A stretch of 64,000 bases of DNA from Acidiferrimicrobium sp. IK (GCF_025499425.1 NZ_JAIMCB010000009.1:1-64000); one strand, 5' to 3'. Numbered from the stretch's first letter, positions 18,883 through 27,566 are shown. The notes: generated by a model from the sequence alone, not told the origin. A program made the numbers and translations.

Positions 18883-19815
18883 TCATCTCGACACCGCCAC
18901 CAGAGCGGCAATCAGGTCCTGGGCGATGGTGAGCGGTATCAGGACCGTCCACGCCACCGGCATCCACCGCTCCAGGCGCACCGTCGGCACCGACCGACGG
19001 ACCCCGACCAGAACCCCCAGCACGGCGAAAGTCTTGACCGTCGACCACGCCCAAGCGGGCAGGACCGGGCCGAGACCGCCGCCGAGGAACAACGGGACCG
19101 CCATCGCCGCACCCGCGGTCAGGAGCAACCACCGGCCAGCGGCCAGGATCAGCCGGTCCGGGCCAGCCACCTCAGCGAAAACCCCGCCGGCCACGTCGAC
19201 GCCGGCCGGCTGGTCGAACGGGCCGGTGAAAGAGAAGCCGAGCACGCTGAGCAGATACACCACGAACCCGACCGGCATCCACACCGCGAACCACAGGTGA
19301 CGTTGGTGGGCGACGATCGTCCCCACCTGCAACGACCCCGCCGCGGTGGCCGCCCCTATCAGGGCGAACATGTGCGGCAACTCGTAGGCCAGTCCCTGGG
19401 CGACCATCCGGTACCCGCCGACCAGCGACAACACGCTGTTGGGTCCCCACCCCGCCGCCCACAGCGCCGCCCACGTGGCGATCTCCATGCCGTTGAACCA
19501 CACCACCCCCACCCCGAGGTCGTCGACCGCCCACCGCCCAAAGGGGATCACCGCCGCCGCCAGCACCGCCGCTGTCGGCACGGCGATCAGCCCCAGCCGC
19601 CACAGGAGCCGGTCAGGGGCAAGCGTCGTCCTTCGCTGGCCGACCAGCAGCCGGGCGGTGTCGGAGCCGACCCCTGCCGCGATGGTCCGGGGACCGTACG
19701 GCTGACCGGCGGCCCGGGCCGCCAGAGCCCGGTCGGCGCAAACGGCCACCACCGCCGCCCCGCCTAGAAGGGGCAGCACGGCGAGCACCGCCCACAATGA
19801 GGCGGACTCAACCAT
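18883..19815 (-). CDS. nuoH: NADH-quinone oxidoreductase subunit H
   Basis: A 310-residue, eight-helix subunit that in complete complex I forms the quinone chamber with NuoB and NuoD. Motifs include FNGMEIATWAALWAAGWGPNS, YRMVAQGLAYELPHMFALIGA (part) and GFSFTGPFDQPAGVDVAGG, corresponding to the conserved loop FDLPEAE, here changed to FDQPAGV: the acidic loop residues are partly lost. The start overlaps the end of the upstream B/D-like gene. Confidence 0.88.
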   Translation of the reverse strand: MVESASLWAVLAVLPLLGGAAVVAVCADRALAARAAGQPYGPRTIAAGVGSDTARLLVGQRRTTLAPDRLLWRLGLIAVPTAAVLAAAVIPFGRWAVDDLGVGVVWFNGMEIATWAALWAAGWGPNSVLSLVGGYRMVAQGLAYELPHMFALIGAATAAGSLQVGTIVAHQRHLWFAVWMPVGFVVYLLSVLGFSFTGPFDQPAGVDVAGGVFAEVAGPDRLILAAGRWLLLTAGAAMAVPLFLGGGLGPVLPAWAWSTVKTFAVLGVLVGVRRSVPTVRLERWMPVAWTVLIPLTIAQDLIAALVAVSR

Positions 19816-21148
19816 CGGCGACCGAGGCGGGATGGCCGGCCATCTCGTCGACGTCGGGGTCGAAGCTGGCGACGATGAGCCGGGCCGCGCCGATCTCGGC
19901 GCCCACCACGAGGCGCTCGATCGCAGCCAGCAGCGGTTCGGGCGGGGTCACCGCATCGTGAAGGTACCCGAGCGCTCGACCGTCGCCGTGAGCGGTCAGC
20001 AGCACCGGGTCGTCGACCAGGTCGAGCATTTCGGCCGCCTCGGCCAGCCACTGCCGGTAGCGGGCGGTCACGTCGCCGCCGGCCCGGGCGACCGGGCCGG
20101 TCACACCGAGAGCGGTCGCGTCGGCGGCGCCGAGCACACCGAGCCCGGTAGTCATCCACCTGAGCGTGCGGGAACGTCCGACCCGGCGGGCCACGGCAGC
20201 AAAACGGCTGGCGACCTCGTGATGGGCTGCACCGGCCAGGACGTCGTCACGCAGCACGCGGGCGGCGGCTGCGGGGTCGGGCCAGCCGGCCACGCACAAG
20301 AAGCGGCCGAGACGGTCCAGGTAGCAGCCCGCGGTGCGCCGTGCCGCCTCGCCAACGGTCACCGCCTCGCCGTACATCGCCCGTGTCGCCGGCTCGACCC
20401 AAAACGAGCCGCGTCCTTGTGCGCCGACAAGTTCGCCCCGGGCGGATTGAATGATGTCGCCCTGCAGGGTGACCCGCAGCACCAAACCGGCAGGCCAGCC
20501 GACCAGCAGCGGACCGAGGGTGGCGTGGAGCTGGTCGAGCTTGAGGCCGTCGCGGTCGTCGCCCCGCTCCGCCATCGCCAAACCCGCTGGCATCGACATG
20601 CCGTCGTCCATGTCGCCGTGAGACATGGACGGATGCTCCGGTCCCTGCTGGTCGATGTCCGGCCCGGAGCCCTGATGGGCCTCACCTTGGCCAGCGGGGT
20701 CCTGGTCAGGTGACACGTCGAGATGGCGGTCGGCGGGATCCGGGCCGGGCGGTGACATCGCACCAGCTGCCATCTGATCCGGCGGCGTCGCATGGGCGCG
20801 TGGGTCCGAGCGGCCCGGTGTACCGCTACGTTCCTGGTTTGGCATTGCGAGCCGAGCTTTGGCCGCGTCCAGCGCGCCCGGGGCCAAGACGGCGGCGACG
20901 ACACAGGTGCGGGAACGAGGGCCGGGGATCTCGGCCCAAAGCTCTTCCACCGCGGTCCTGAGACCTGTCGGGACCGAACCGCACACCACCAACACGTCGG
21001 CGTCGGCCGGGCTCCACGCCGTCGGCCAGTTCCGTCTCCGCAATTGCGCCTCGACCGCCAGGCGGATGGGGGTGCCGGTGGGCATGGCGGCCACTAGCAC
21101 GTGCGGGCGCCGAGCGGCCGCCCTCAACATCCGGTGGGTTACGCCCAT
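19808..21148 (-). CDS. Degenerate NuoB/NuoD-like protein in a partial complex I cluster
   Basis: A 446-residue protein occupying the place of nuoB-nuoD. Residues about 35-90 resemble the NuoB fold (ADADVLVVCGSVPTGLRTAVEELWAEIPGP, like the canonical ADVLIV-GTVT--M-P segment), but the cysteines that bind cluster N2 are absent. A Met/Asp/His/Gln-rich linker (about 100-200, with MSHGDMDDGMSM) follows. The C-terminal half begins with LGPLLVGWPAGLVLRVTLQGDIIQSARGE, reminiscent of the N-terminal strand of NuoD. It overlaps nuoA upstream and nuoH downstream. The B/D assignment is inference from position and weak motifs. Confidence 0.55.
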   Translation of the reverse strand: MGVTHRMLRAAARRPHVLVAAMPTGTPIRLAVEAQLRRRNWPTAWSPADADVLVVCGSVPTGLRTAVEELWAEIPGPRSRTCVVAAVLAPGALDAAKARLAMPNQERSGTPGRSDPRAHATPPDQMAAGAMSPPGPDPADRHLDVSPDQDPAGQGEAHQGSGPDIDQQGPEHPSMSHGDMDDGMSMPAGLAMAERGDDRDGLKLDQLHATLGPLLVGWPAGLVLRVTLQGDIIQSARGELVGAQGRGSFWVEPATRAMYGEAVTVGEAARRTAGCYLDRLGRFLCVAGWPDPAAAARVLRDDVLAGAAHHEVASRFAAVARRVGRSRTLRWMTTGLGVLGAADATALGVTGPVARAGGDVTARYRQWLAEAAEMLDLVDDPVLLTAHGDGRALGYLHDAVTPPEPLLAAIERLVVGAEIGAARLIVASFDPDVDEMAGHPASVADG

Positions 21149-21492
21149 CGCATCGCCCCCTCACGCCAGGCGTAGGCAACCCCAGCGAGCAGGACCGCCA
21201 AGAAGCTGAACATCTCGATCACCGCACTGGCACCGACGGCGGCGACGACCCGCGTCCAGGGGTACATGAACACCATCTCCATGTCGAACGCCAAGAACAG
21301 CATCGTCAGGGTGTACCAGCGGACATGGAACCGGCTCAGCGCGTGCTCGCCCGGCAGCAGGCCCGAACCGAACGGTGCCGCCCGTAACGGCTCGCGGTCC
21401 ACCCCGACCAGCCGGCTCATCCCGTAGATAGCCCCGACGACGCCGACCGTCACCACGGCCAAGACCAACACCGGCACGAAATCCCCGGTCAT
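21139..21492 (-). CDS. nuoA: NADH-quinone oxidoreductase subunit A
   Basis: A 117-residue three-helix subunit. The family motifs are visible: PFGSGLLPGEHALSRFHVRWY (in place of P-E-C-G---P, with the cysteine lost) and LTMLFLAFDMEMVFMYPW (the F-D-E--FL-PW segment). Loss of the conserved Cys in the loop that senses the active/deactive state is notable. The ATG overlaps the stop of a small upstream ORF, and the 3' end overlaps the B/D-like gene. Confidence 0.88.
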   Translation of the reverse strand: MTGDFVPVLVLAVVTVGVVGAIYGMSRLVGVDREPLRAAPFGSGLLPGEHALSRFHVRWYTLTMLFLAFDMEMVFMYPWTRVVAAVGASAVIEMFSFLAVLLAGVAYAWREGAMRWA

Positions 21493-21620
21493 CGCCGGCC
21501 GGCCTGGCGCTGCGAGCCGACCGTGATGAGCGTCACGTCCGCCCCGTCGACGCTGTCCGCGGCCACCGGGTCCTCACGTTCCCACGCCATCGTCGAGGTG
21601 CACGTGGTGCGGCGAGGCAT
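21489..21620 (-). CDS. Possible 43-residue ORF coupled to nuoA
   Basis: A short frame starting at an ATG at 21620 whose TGA overlaps the nuoA ATG (ATGA). The product (MPRRTTCTSTMAWERE...) is unrecognised and the ribosome binding site is weak. The overlap is the only argument for translation. Confidence 0.22.
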   Translation of the reverse strand: MPRRTTCTSTMAWEREDPVAADSVDGADVTLITVGSQRQAGRR

Positions 21621-21727
21621 TGCATCCCGATCGAGTGTACGCGACGCTGCGACAGCAGGTCGTAGCTGCAGGGGACCTCTCGTTGGGCGCAGAGGGTCGT
21701 CTCGAGACAGCTCGTCGCCCGCCGCCC

Positions 21728-22918
21728 CTAGAAGACCAGGGCGGCGAGCGACACGGCGACGACCGCGGCGGCGACGGTGGCGACGGCACGGGGGCCGACT
21801 CTGGACTGGCGGGCCTCGACCCGGAGCCCGAGGATGGCTTGGCGCAAGGCGGTGTAAGCGCCGACCGCGGCGAGAAACAGCCACACTGACGACACACCGC
21901 CCAGCCCGACGGTCAGGCCCGCTCCGAGCGCCACGGCCGCCGCCAGGGCCGACTCGAGGAGCTGGGTCGGGACCCGGCGGGTGCCGACCCGCTGATCTGA
22001 CGACCACAGGCCAGCGCGAGAGGTGGTGGGGCGGCCGGAGCAGCAGCCGGCGAAGAAACAGCCGACCCGGCCGATGGCCAGGCCGGTGAACAACCCGGGG
22101 GCTGCCGTGTCGAGGTAGGCCCCGACCGGGGTGCCCGACGCCAGCAGCAGGGACACGGCGACGATGACGAACCCGGCGAGGAAGCCTTGGACTGCCCAGC
22201 CCTCGAAGCGGGGCTCGCGGCGATGCAAATGCAACGCCACGAACCACACTTTGGCGGCGACGATGCCGGCGGCGACCCCCGCGACCGACACGGTCAGCGT
22301 CCCGCCCGGACGCGGGCGGAGATCGGCGACGATGACCTGCTGGACGATCAGCCCGACAACCGTGCCGATGACAGCGGTCGCCGCCCACACGACCGGGATG
22401 ATCCCGGCGGCAACAGCCAAAGGCGGCAGATGGGTGGACAGGGGGCACCCATCGGGATTGGCCGGCGGTCGTCGCCGTAGCGACCACGACGAGACCGGCA
22501 GCCCCACGTCGGCGCTGCGGCGGGCGGGCCGTCCGTCGCGTCTGGTGGCATCGGTTTCGCCGACCAGCGCGGCCGTCACCGACCAGTCACCGGGGGTGAG
22601 GTCTCTGAGGCGAGCGGTCACCGCGACGGGGCCCGCTCGGCCGACCCGTTCGAAGGTCTCGTCGAGGGTGAAACGGTCGTTGGTCGGCGGGGATTGCTCG
22701 CCGTCGTCTTCGTCGAAGCGGGGTTTGACGAGGTGGCCGGCGAACCTGACGGCGAGGGTGTCAGGCTTGTCGGGCGACGGGGGCGGGCACCAGGCGGTGA
22801 CGGCCAGCAACTCTTGGGCGGCCCGGTCGAGCAGTCCCGGCTGGCGTTGGGGCTCAGCCGGGACCGCATCGGACGGCTCGGGCGGCGCGGGAACCTGACC
22901 GGCTTTCGCAGACGACAC
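21728..22918 (-). CDS. Lgt-like membrane protein with extra N-terminal domain, copy 1
   Basis: About 396 residues. An N-terminal soluble domain of roughly 150 residues is followed by about seven membrane helices with the prolipoprotein diacylglyceryl transferase-like motif GRVGCFFAGCCSGRPTTSR and PTQLLESALA. In true Lgt the GRIGN-xNxE motif and a catalytic Arg/His bind phosphatidylglycerol; here the motif is Cys-rich (GCxFAGCCxGR), placing it in an Lgt-like side family of uncertain substrate. The GTG at 22918 is chosen because copZ ends at 22968; no good ribosome binding site is seen. A paralogue lies at 47004-48329, also in a copper context. Confidence 0.65.
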   Translation of the reverse strand: MSSAKAGQVPAPPEPSDAVPAEPQRQPGLLDRAAQELLAVTAWCPPPSPDKPDTLAVRFAGHLVKPRFDEDDGEQSPPTNDRFTLDETFERVGRAGPVAVTARLRDLTPGDWSVTAALVGETDATRRDGRPARRSADVGLPVSSWSLRRRPPANPDGCPLSTHLPPLAVAAGIIPVVWAATAVIGTVVGLIVQQVIVADLRPRPGGTLTVSVAGVAAGIVAAKVWFVALHLHRREPRFEGWAVQGFLAGFVIVAVSLLLASGTPVGAYLDTAAPGLFTGLAIGRVGCFFAGCCSGRPTTSRAGLWSSDQRVGTRRVPTQLLESALAAAVALGAGLTVGLGGVSSVWLFLAAVGAYTALRQAILGLRVEARQSRVGPRAVATVAAAVVAVSLAALVF

Positions 22919-22926
22919 ACCCGGGA

Positions 22927-22943
22927 TGCTACTACTGCTAGTC
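22927..22943. promoter_or_regulatory. Imperfect TACTA-N7-TAGTA palindrome (candidate BlaI/CopY box)
   Basis: TGCTA-N7-TAGTC, two mismatches from the consensus built from the better sites in this window. It lies 9 bases upstream of the proposed GTG of the Lgt-like gene and 25 bases after the end of copZ, a position suited to an internal promoter. Weakest member of the set. Confidence 0.3.
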
Positions 22944-22967
22944 GGAGTTGGTGCGAGGGAGGGGGGA

Positions 22968-23174
22968 TTAGGCGGCGGGGTAGCCGATGTCGGTGAGCTT
23001 GGCCTTGATGGCGTCGGGCGTGGTCTCGGTGTCGTCGTAGACGACATGGACGGCTTTGGTGTCGATGTCGACCTCGACGCGGTCCACGCCGGGCGCTTGG
23101 GTGAGGTCGCCTTCGATGCTGGCCTTGCAGTGCGCGCAGGAGATGTCGTTGGCGATCACATCGAGGGTGGTCAT
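22968..23174 (-). CDS. copZ: Copper chaperone, heavy-metal-associated domain
   Basis: A 68-residue single HMA domain of the ferredoxin-like fold. The Cu(I) site is CAHC (C13, C16) in ISCAHCKASIEG; it differs from the usual MxCxxC by an Ile-Ser before the first Cys. The family role is to carry Cu(I) to the CopA ATPase encoded 40 bases upstream. Confidence 0.92.
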   Translation of the reverse strand: MTTLDVIANDISCAHCKASIEGDLTQAPGVDRVEVDIDTKAVHVVYDDTETTPDAIKAKLTDIGYPAA

Positions 23175-23213
23175 GGTGCGTTCTTCTTTCTGTTGTTGGT
23201 ACTGGCTGATGGG

Positions 23214-25838
23214 TCAGGCCGCGGCAGGAATGGCCGGCCCGGCGGTGGCGTCCCGGTCGGTGGAGCCGCCCGGTTGTTGGGCGCGGTCGCTGCGTCCGAA
23301 CCGTCGGAGCCTCAACGCGTTGGTGACCACGCTTACCGAGCTGAGCGCCATGGCCGCAGCGGCGAGCATGGGGGGCAGGACCCCGAAGGCGGCCAGGGGG
23401 ACCAGGACGACGTTGTAGCCGAACGCCCAGCCCAGGTTCTGCCAGATGATCCGCCTGGTGGCCCGGGACAAGGTGATGGCATCGGCGACGGCGCCCACGT
23501 CGCCGTGGACCAGGGTGATGTCGGCGGCGGCCATGGCCACCCCGGTCCCGGTACCCACCGCGATGCCGATGTCGGCGGTGGCCAGAGCGGGAGCGTCGTT
23601 GATGCCGTCGCCGACCATCGCCACCGCGCCGTGAACGGTCCGCAGTTCCTCGACGAGACGGGCCTTGTCCTCGGGGCGCAGCCGCGCCCGGACCTCGTCC
23701 ACGCCCACCTGGGCGCCGAGCGCGTCGGCGACCTCGGCCCGGTCGCCGGTGGCGAGGACCACTCGCAGGCCTTGGGCTCGCAGGTGGGCGACCCCCGACG
23801 CGGCGTCAGGTCGGAGCGCGTCGGCGACACCGATAACCAGTCGGATCTCTCCGTCGATCGCCACACCCACCGGTGTGTGACCTTGACCGGCGAGGCGGTC
23901 CGCTGCGGCCACGGCCCGACCTAACCGTTGGTCAGATACTGGGCCCGCCGCGGTATCCGCTGCGGCGAGCCAGTCCAGCGAGCCGACCTGAATCCGTTGG
24001 CCCTCCACCTCGGCCTCGATGCCGCCGCCGGGGCTGACCTCGACGGTGACCGCCTCCATGCCCAGCTTGATGCCACGCCGCTCGGCGCCGGACACGACGG
24101 CCCGGGCCAGAGGGTGCTCGGAGGAAGCCTCGACGGTCGCAGCCAACCTCAGCGCCTCGGTGCCGTCGGCGCCGTCGATGGTGATGACGTCGACGATCTC
24201 GGGGCGGCCCACGGTGAGGGTCCCGGTCTTGTCCACCACCACCACCCCTAGGTCACGGACGCGCTCCAGCACCTGGGCGCCGGAGATCAACAACCCCAAC
24301 TCGGCGCCCCGGCCCGTGCCGACCATGACCGCCACCGGCGTCGCCAACCCGAGCGCGCACGGGCAGGCCACCACCAGCACTGCGACAGCCGGGATCAGCG
24401 ACGCGACCAGAGCATGACCGGTGGCGAACCACCCCCCGAAGGTGACCGCGGCGACGACCAGGATCACCGGGACGAACACCGACGAGACCTGGTCGGCCAG
24501 GCGTTGCGCCTTGGACTTGCCGAGCTGGGCCCGCTCCACCAGGGCGGTGATGCGCGCCAGGGTGGTCTCTGCACCGGTGCGGGTCACCCGGACCGTGAGC
24601 GGTGCCAGGCCGTTGACCGTGCCCCCAGTGACCTCGTCGCCGGGAGCCTTGGCCACCGGGACGCTCTCACCCGTGACCATGGACTCGTCGATCGCCGCCG
24701 CTCCATCAAGGATCGTCCCATCCGCGGGGAGGGCCTCTCCGGGGCGAACCAGGATGGCGTCGCCGACGCGAAGGGCGTCGGCGCCCACCTCGAGCGTGGC
24801 CGTAGCGGTCGCGTCGGTGGGGGCTCCGGCCCGGGCGAGGAGGTGGGCGGTGCGGGGTCGCAGCCCGGCCAGGGTCTCGATGGCGTCGCCGGCCCGGCCT
24901 CGGCTCAGCACCTCGAGGTACTTGCCGACCGAGATAAGCGTGACGATCACCGCGGCCACATCGAAGTAGGTGGCCTTCCCGGGTAGGGCGAAGGTGGCTG
25001 CCACCGAGTAGGCGAAGGCCACGGTCGAACCGAGGGACACCAAGGTGTCCATGTTGACTGCCTGGTGCCGGGCCGCCTTCAGCGCCCCGAGATGGAATCC
25101 TGACCCCACCCAGGCGAACACCGGCAGAGCGAGGGCCAGCTGCACGTAAGGCGACCAGCCCGCGGTGGCAAACCCGTAGGCCAGCACCAGGACCATCACG
25201 CTGAGCGCGGCACCGGCCGCCAGTTTGACCCGCCGTCGCCGCAGGTCTGCCTGCCGGCGGGCCCGCCGAGCGGCGGCCTCTTCGGCCGGGTCCGATACCG
25301 GCTTAGCCACGGTGGCCTGGTAACCGGCGGAGTGGACCGCTTCGACGAGCGCCGCGGACTCGACCGGCCCGGCGAGTTCGACTTCGGCGGACTCGGTGGC
25401 CAGGTTGACCCGGGCCGACACCACGCCCGCCACGCCACTCAGGGCCCGTTCGACGCGCCGCACGCACGACGCGCAGGTCATGCCGGTGACCTCGAGCAGG
25501 GTCGACCGTCCCGGCGCGGACGAGCCGGAATGGGGGGTGTTGTCAGCGAGGACGGCGCGGTAGCCCGCCGATTTCACTGCGCTGGCCAGTGAGCCGGTGT
25601 CGACCGGGCCGGCTACGTCGACTTCGGCGGACTCGGTGGCCAGGTTGACCCGGGCCGACACCACGCCCTCCACGCCACTCAAGGCCCGTTCGACGCGCCG
25701 CACGCACGACGCGCACGTCATGCCATCGACACCGAACGCGTACCTGCTGGCGGCGTGGCCATCGAGGGTGGTTGAGGTCGCGTCAGTGGTCACGGCCGCT
25801 CGTTCATGTTCGCTGGGCACCGTTCTCGGTCCGTTCAT
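23214..25838 (-). CDS. copA: Cu(I)-exporting P1B-type ATPase with two HMA domains
   Basis: An 874-residue copper exporter. Two N-terminal HMA domains have MTCASC sites (C42/C45 and C122/C125) and are nearly identical in sequence. The membrane metal site is CPC (492-494), followed by DKTGT (phosphorylated D536), with the actuator TGES (389-392), the nucleotide-domain SEHPLA (His 575) and the hinge GDGINDAPAL. It exports Cu(I) at the expense of ATP. The ATG overlaps the csoR stop (ATGA), so repressor and pump are cotranscribed. Confidence 0.95.
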   Translation of the reverse strand: MNGPRTVPSEHERAAVTTDATSTTLDGHAASRYAFGVDGMTCASCVRRVERALSGVEGVVSARVNLATESAEVDVAGPVDTGSLASAVKSAGYRAVLADNTPHSGSSAPGRSTLLEVTGMTCASCVRRVERALSGVAGVVSARVNLATESAEVELAGPVESAALVEAVHSAGYQATVAKPVSDPAEEAAARRARRQADLRRRRVKLAAGAALSVMVLVLAYGFATAGWSPYVQLALALPVFAWVGSGFHLGALKAARHQAVNMDTLVSLGSTVAFAYSVAATFALPGKATYFDVAAVIVTLISVGKYLEVLSRGRAGDAIETLAGLRPRTAHLLARAGAPTDATATATLEVGADALRVGDAILVRPGEALPADGTILDGAAAIDESMVTGESVPVAKAPGDEVTGGTVNGLAPLTVRVTRTGAETTLARITALVERAQLGKSKAQRLADQVSSVFVPVILVVAAVTFGGWFATGHALVASLIPAVAVLVVACPCALGLATPVAVMVGTGRGAELGLLISGAQVLERVRDLGVVVVDKTGTLTVGRPEIVDVITIDGADGTEALRLAATVEASSEHPLARAVVSGAERRGIKLGMEAVTVEVSPGGGIEAEVEGQRIQVGSLDWLAAADTAAGPVSDQRLGRAVAAADRLAGQGHTPVGVAIDGEIRLVIGVADALRPDAASGVAHLRAQGLRVVLATGDRAEVADALGAQVGVDEVRARLRPEDKARLVEELRTVHGAVAMVGDGINDAPALATADIGIAVGTGTGVAMAAADITLVHGDVGAVADAITLSRATRRIIWQNLGWAFGYNVVLVPLAAFGVLPPMLAAAAMALSSVSVVTNALRLRRFGRSDRAQQPGGSTDRDATAGPAIPAAA

Positions 25839-26137
25839 GACTGCAGGAGCCGAGCGATGGCATCGGTGGCCTCCGTGACCTTGTCGTCGGCCTCGCGGCC
25901 GCCCGCGGCGGTCGCCTCGGCGACGCAGTGGCCCAGATGCTGCTCCAACAATCCGAGAGCGACTGCGTGGAGGGCCTTGGTGGCCGCCGACACCTGGGTC
26001 AGGATGTCGATGCAGTAGCGGTCTTCTTCGACCATGCGCTGCAACCCGCGGACCTGCCCCTCGATCCGCCGCAGCCGCTTGAGATAGGCCTCCCGGTCCG
26101 CTGAATATCCGTACACGTACCCTCCTCCGCTGCTCAT
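25835..26137 (-). CDS. csoR: CsoR copper-sensing repressor, copy 1
   Basis: An all-helical DUF156 repressor with the motif LKRLRRIEGQVRGLQRMVEEDRYCIDILTQ (part). Numbering from the ATG at 26137, the Cu(I) ligands are C42, H67 and C71, which reproduce the C-x24-H-x3-C spacing of characterised CsoR proteins. It should repress its own transcript and that of copA, copZ and possibly the genes below. A CsoR-type palindrome lies 14 bases upstream. Confidence 0.92.
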   Translation of the reverse strand: MSSGGGYVYGYSADREAYLKRLRRIEGQVRGLQRMVEEDRYCIDILTQVSAATKALHAVALGLLEQHLGHCVAEATAAGGREADDKVTEATDAIARLLQS

Positions 26138-26150
26138 CCCGGGTGATACT

Positions 26151-26167
26151 ATACCGGGGGTGGGTAC
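26151..26167. promoter_or_regulatory. Candidate CsoR operator
   Basis: ATACCG-N5-GGGTAC, a G/C-centred pseudo-palindrome with the same 6-5-6 geometry as the site at 55596. It lies between csoR (minus) and the BlaI-like gene (plus), so CsoR could act on both promoters. Two of twelve arm positions deviate from perfect symmetry. Confidence 0.55.
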
Positions 26168-26274
26168 TAGCGGCGCTCGATCAGTGGGACCCGGCGGGTC
26201 CCGGGGACGTGGCAATATGGGCCGGCCATGGCGAAGAGGGCGACGACGCGCCGTTCAACAAGGGAAGCCACACG

Positions 26275-26643
26275 GTGTTGAGACGCGCCGCGCCGGGCAG
26301 CTTGGAGCAGGCCGTACTGGAGGTGCTGTGGGACCACGGCGGGTGGCTCACTCCCGGTGAGGTGCACGAACGCCTCGACGGGGCCCATCCGCTCGGCTAC
26401 ACCACAGTGATGACGGTCCTGGTGCGGCTATGGAGAAAGGGGCGCCTGGAGCGTCAGAAGGCCGGGCGTGCCTTCGCTTACCGTCCCAGCTCCAGCCGCG
26501 AGCAGAGCGTCGCCGAGCGCATGGAGGCCATCCTGGCTGCCGCCGCTGACCGCCCGACGGCGCTCGGGCATTTCGTCGAACGCCTCGACGCCGCAGAGCG
26601 CGCCCAGCTGCAACGCCTGCTCGGCGCCAGACGCAAACCATGA
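26275..26643 (+). CDS. BlaI/MecI/CopY-family repressor, copy 1
   Basis: A 122-residue winged-helix protein: SLEQAVLEVLWDHGGWLTPGEVHERLDG, the recognition region LGYTTVMTVLVRLWRKGRLERQKAGRAFAYRP (part) and a C-terminal dimerisation helix (GHFVERLDAAERAQLQRLL). In this family the repressor is cleaved by a partner M56 protease or releases DNA on binding metal. The GTG at 26275 follows AGGGAAG by 7 bases. The next gene is the M56 protease, overlapping by ATGA. Confidence 0.88.
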   Translation: MLRRAAPGSLEQAVLEVLWDHGGWLTPGEVHERLDGAHPLGYTTVMTVLVRLWRKGRLERQKAGRAFAYRPSSSREQSVAERMEAILAAAADRPTALGHFVERLDAAERAQLQRLLGARRKP

Positions 26644-27566
26644 CCGCGCTGATCCTGGCCGCCGGCCTCGTCGTCGCCGTGCCCGGCGCACTTAGCCGCC
26701 ACGTCGCACGGCGACTCCCACCCCGAACGTGGGCCACCCTGGCGCTGGCCAGTGTCGTGTCGGCCGGGCTGTACGTGACGGTCGGCTTGGCGCTGCTGAG
26801 CGCACCCGTCGTCCTCCCCGTGCTGGCCGGGTCATCAGTGGCCGAAACGTGCCAGGTCCTCCTGCAGCGCTTCGAGCCCGGAGGGGCGGTCACCGCGTGG
26901 GCGGCGACCGTGCTCCTCGGCTCTGCCGTTGGCGTGGCCGCCGCTCGCCGGTGGCGGTCCCGGCGCCGCCGCGCGACCCTACGGGTCCCTTCCTACCTCG
27001 GCCTCCACGAACAGCAGGGCGGCTTCGAGCTCGTCACGGTGCCGACACCGACGCCGCTCGCCTACAGCCTCGGCGGCCCGCACCCCCAAGCCGTGATCTC
27101 GTCGGGGCTGCGGTCCCGGCTCGACGACACCCAGCTCTGCGCCGTCGTCGCCCACGAGGCTGCCCACCTCCGCTGGCACCACCAGCGCTGGCTCGACGCC
27201 GTCGACCTGGCCGCTGGGCTGTTGTGGTTCGTGCCCTGGGCCCGGCGCAGCGCCGCCTCCGCCCGGGTGGCCCTCGAGTGCTGGGCCGACGAAGAGGCCG
27301 CGACGGTGACCGGACGCGACGCGCTGCGCAGCGCCCTGCTCCTTGCCGCCGACGTCGCCCCCACCGCCGCGCAGGTCGCCGCCCTCAACGGCGCCGACGC
27401 CATCGCCGAACGCGTCACCATGCTCGATCAACCCTCGGGCGGCTCCGGCGGGATCGGGCCCGCCACCACAGGGCTTTTCGCCCTCGGTGCCGTCGCCGCG
27501 GCGGCCGGGGCCGTGGGAGGGGCACCGCAGCTGGCGGCACTGTTCTCCCACCTCTGTCCCCTGTAG
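26640..27566 (+). CDS. M56 (BlaR1/MecR1-type) membrane zinc protease, copy 1
   Basis: A 308-residue membrane protease. Helices flank a cytoplasmic domain with the zinc motif HEAAH (172-176, in VVAHEAAHLRWHH) and a third-ligand glutamate region around WADEEAAT. BlaR1-type proteins cleave their cognate repressor. This one lacks the extracellular penicillin-binding sensor domain of BlaR1, so its signal is unknown. Coupled to the BlaI-like gene. Confidence 0.85.
   Translation: MTALILAAGLVVAVPGALSRHVARRLPPRTWATLALASVVSAGLYVTVGLALLSAPVVLPVLAGSSVAETCQVLLQRFEPGGAVTAWAATVLLGSAVGVAAARRWRSRRRRATLRVPSYLGLHEQQGGFELVTVPTPTPLAYSLGGPHPQAVISSGLRSRLDDTQLCAVVAHEAAHLRWHHQRWLDAVDLAAGLLWFVPWARRSAASARVALECWADEEAATVTGRDALRSALLLAADVAPTAAQVAALNGADAIAERVTMLDQPSGGSGGIGPATTGLFALGAVAAAAGAVGGAPQLAALFSHLCPL

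Noticed and set aside
26146-26170. TACTA and TACTAG around the CsoR site considered as a BlaI/CopY box
   Set aside because: The second half is in the wrong orientation and spacing for TACTA-N7-TAGTA; the G/C palindrome fits CsoR better.
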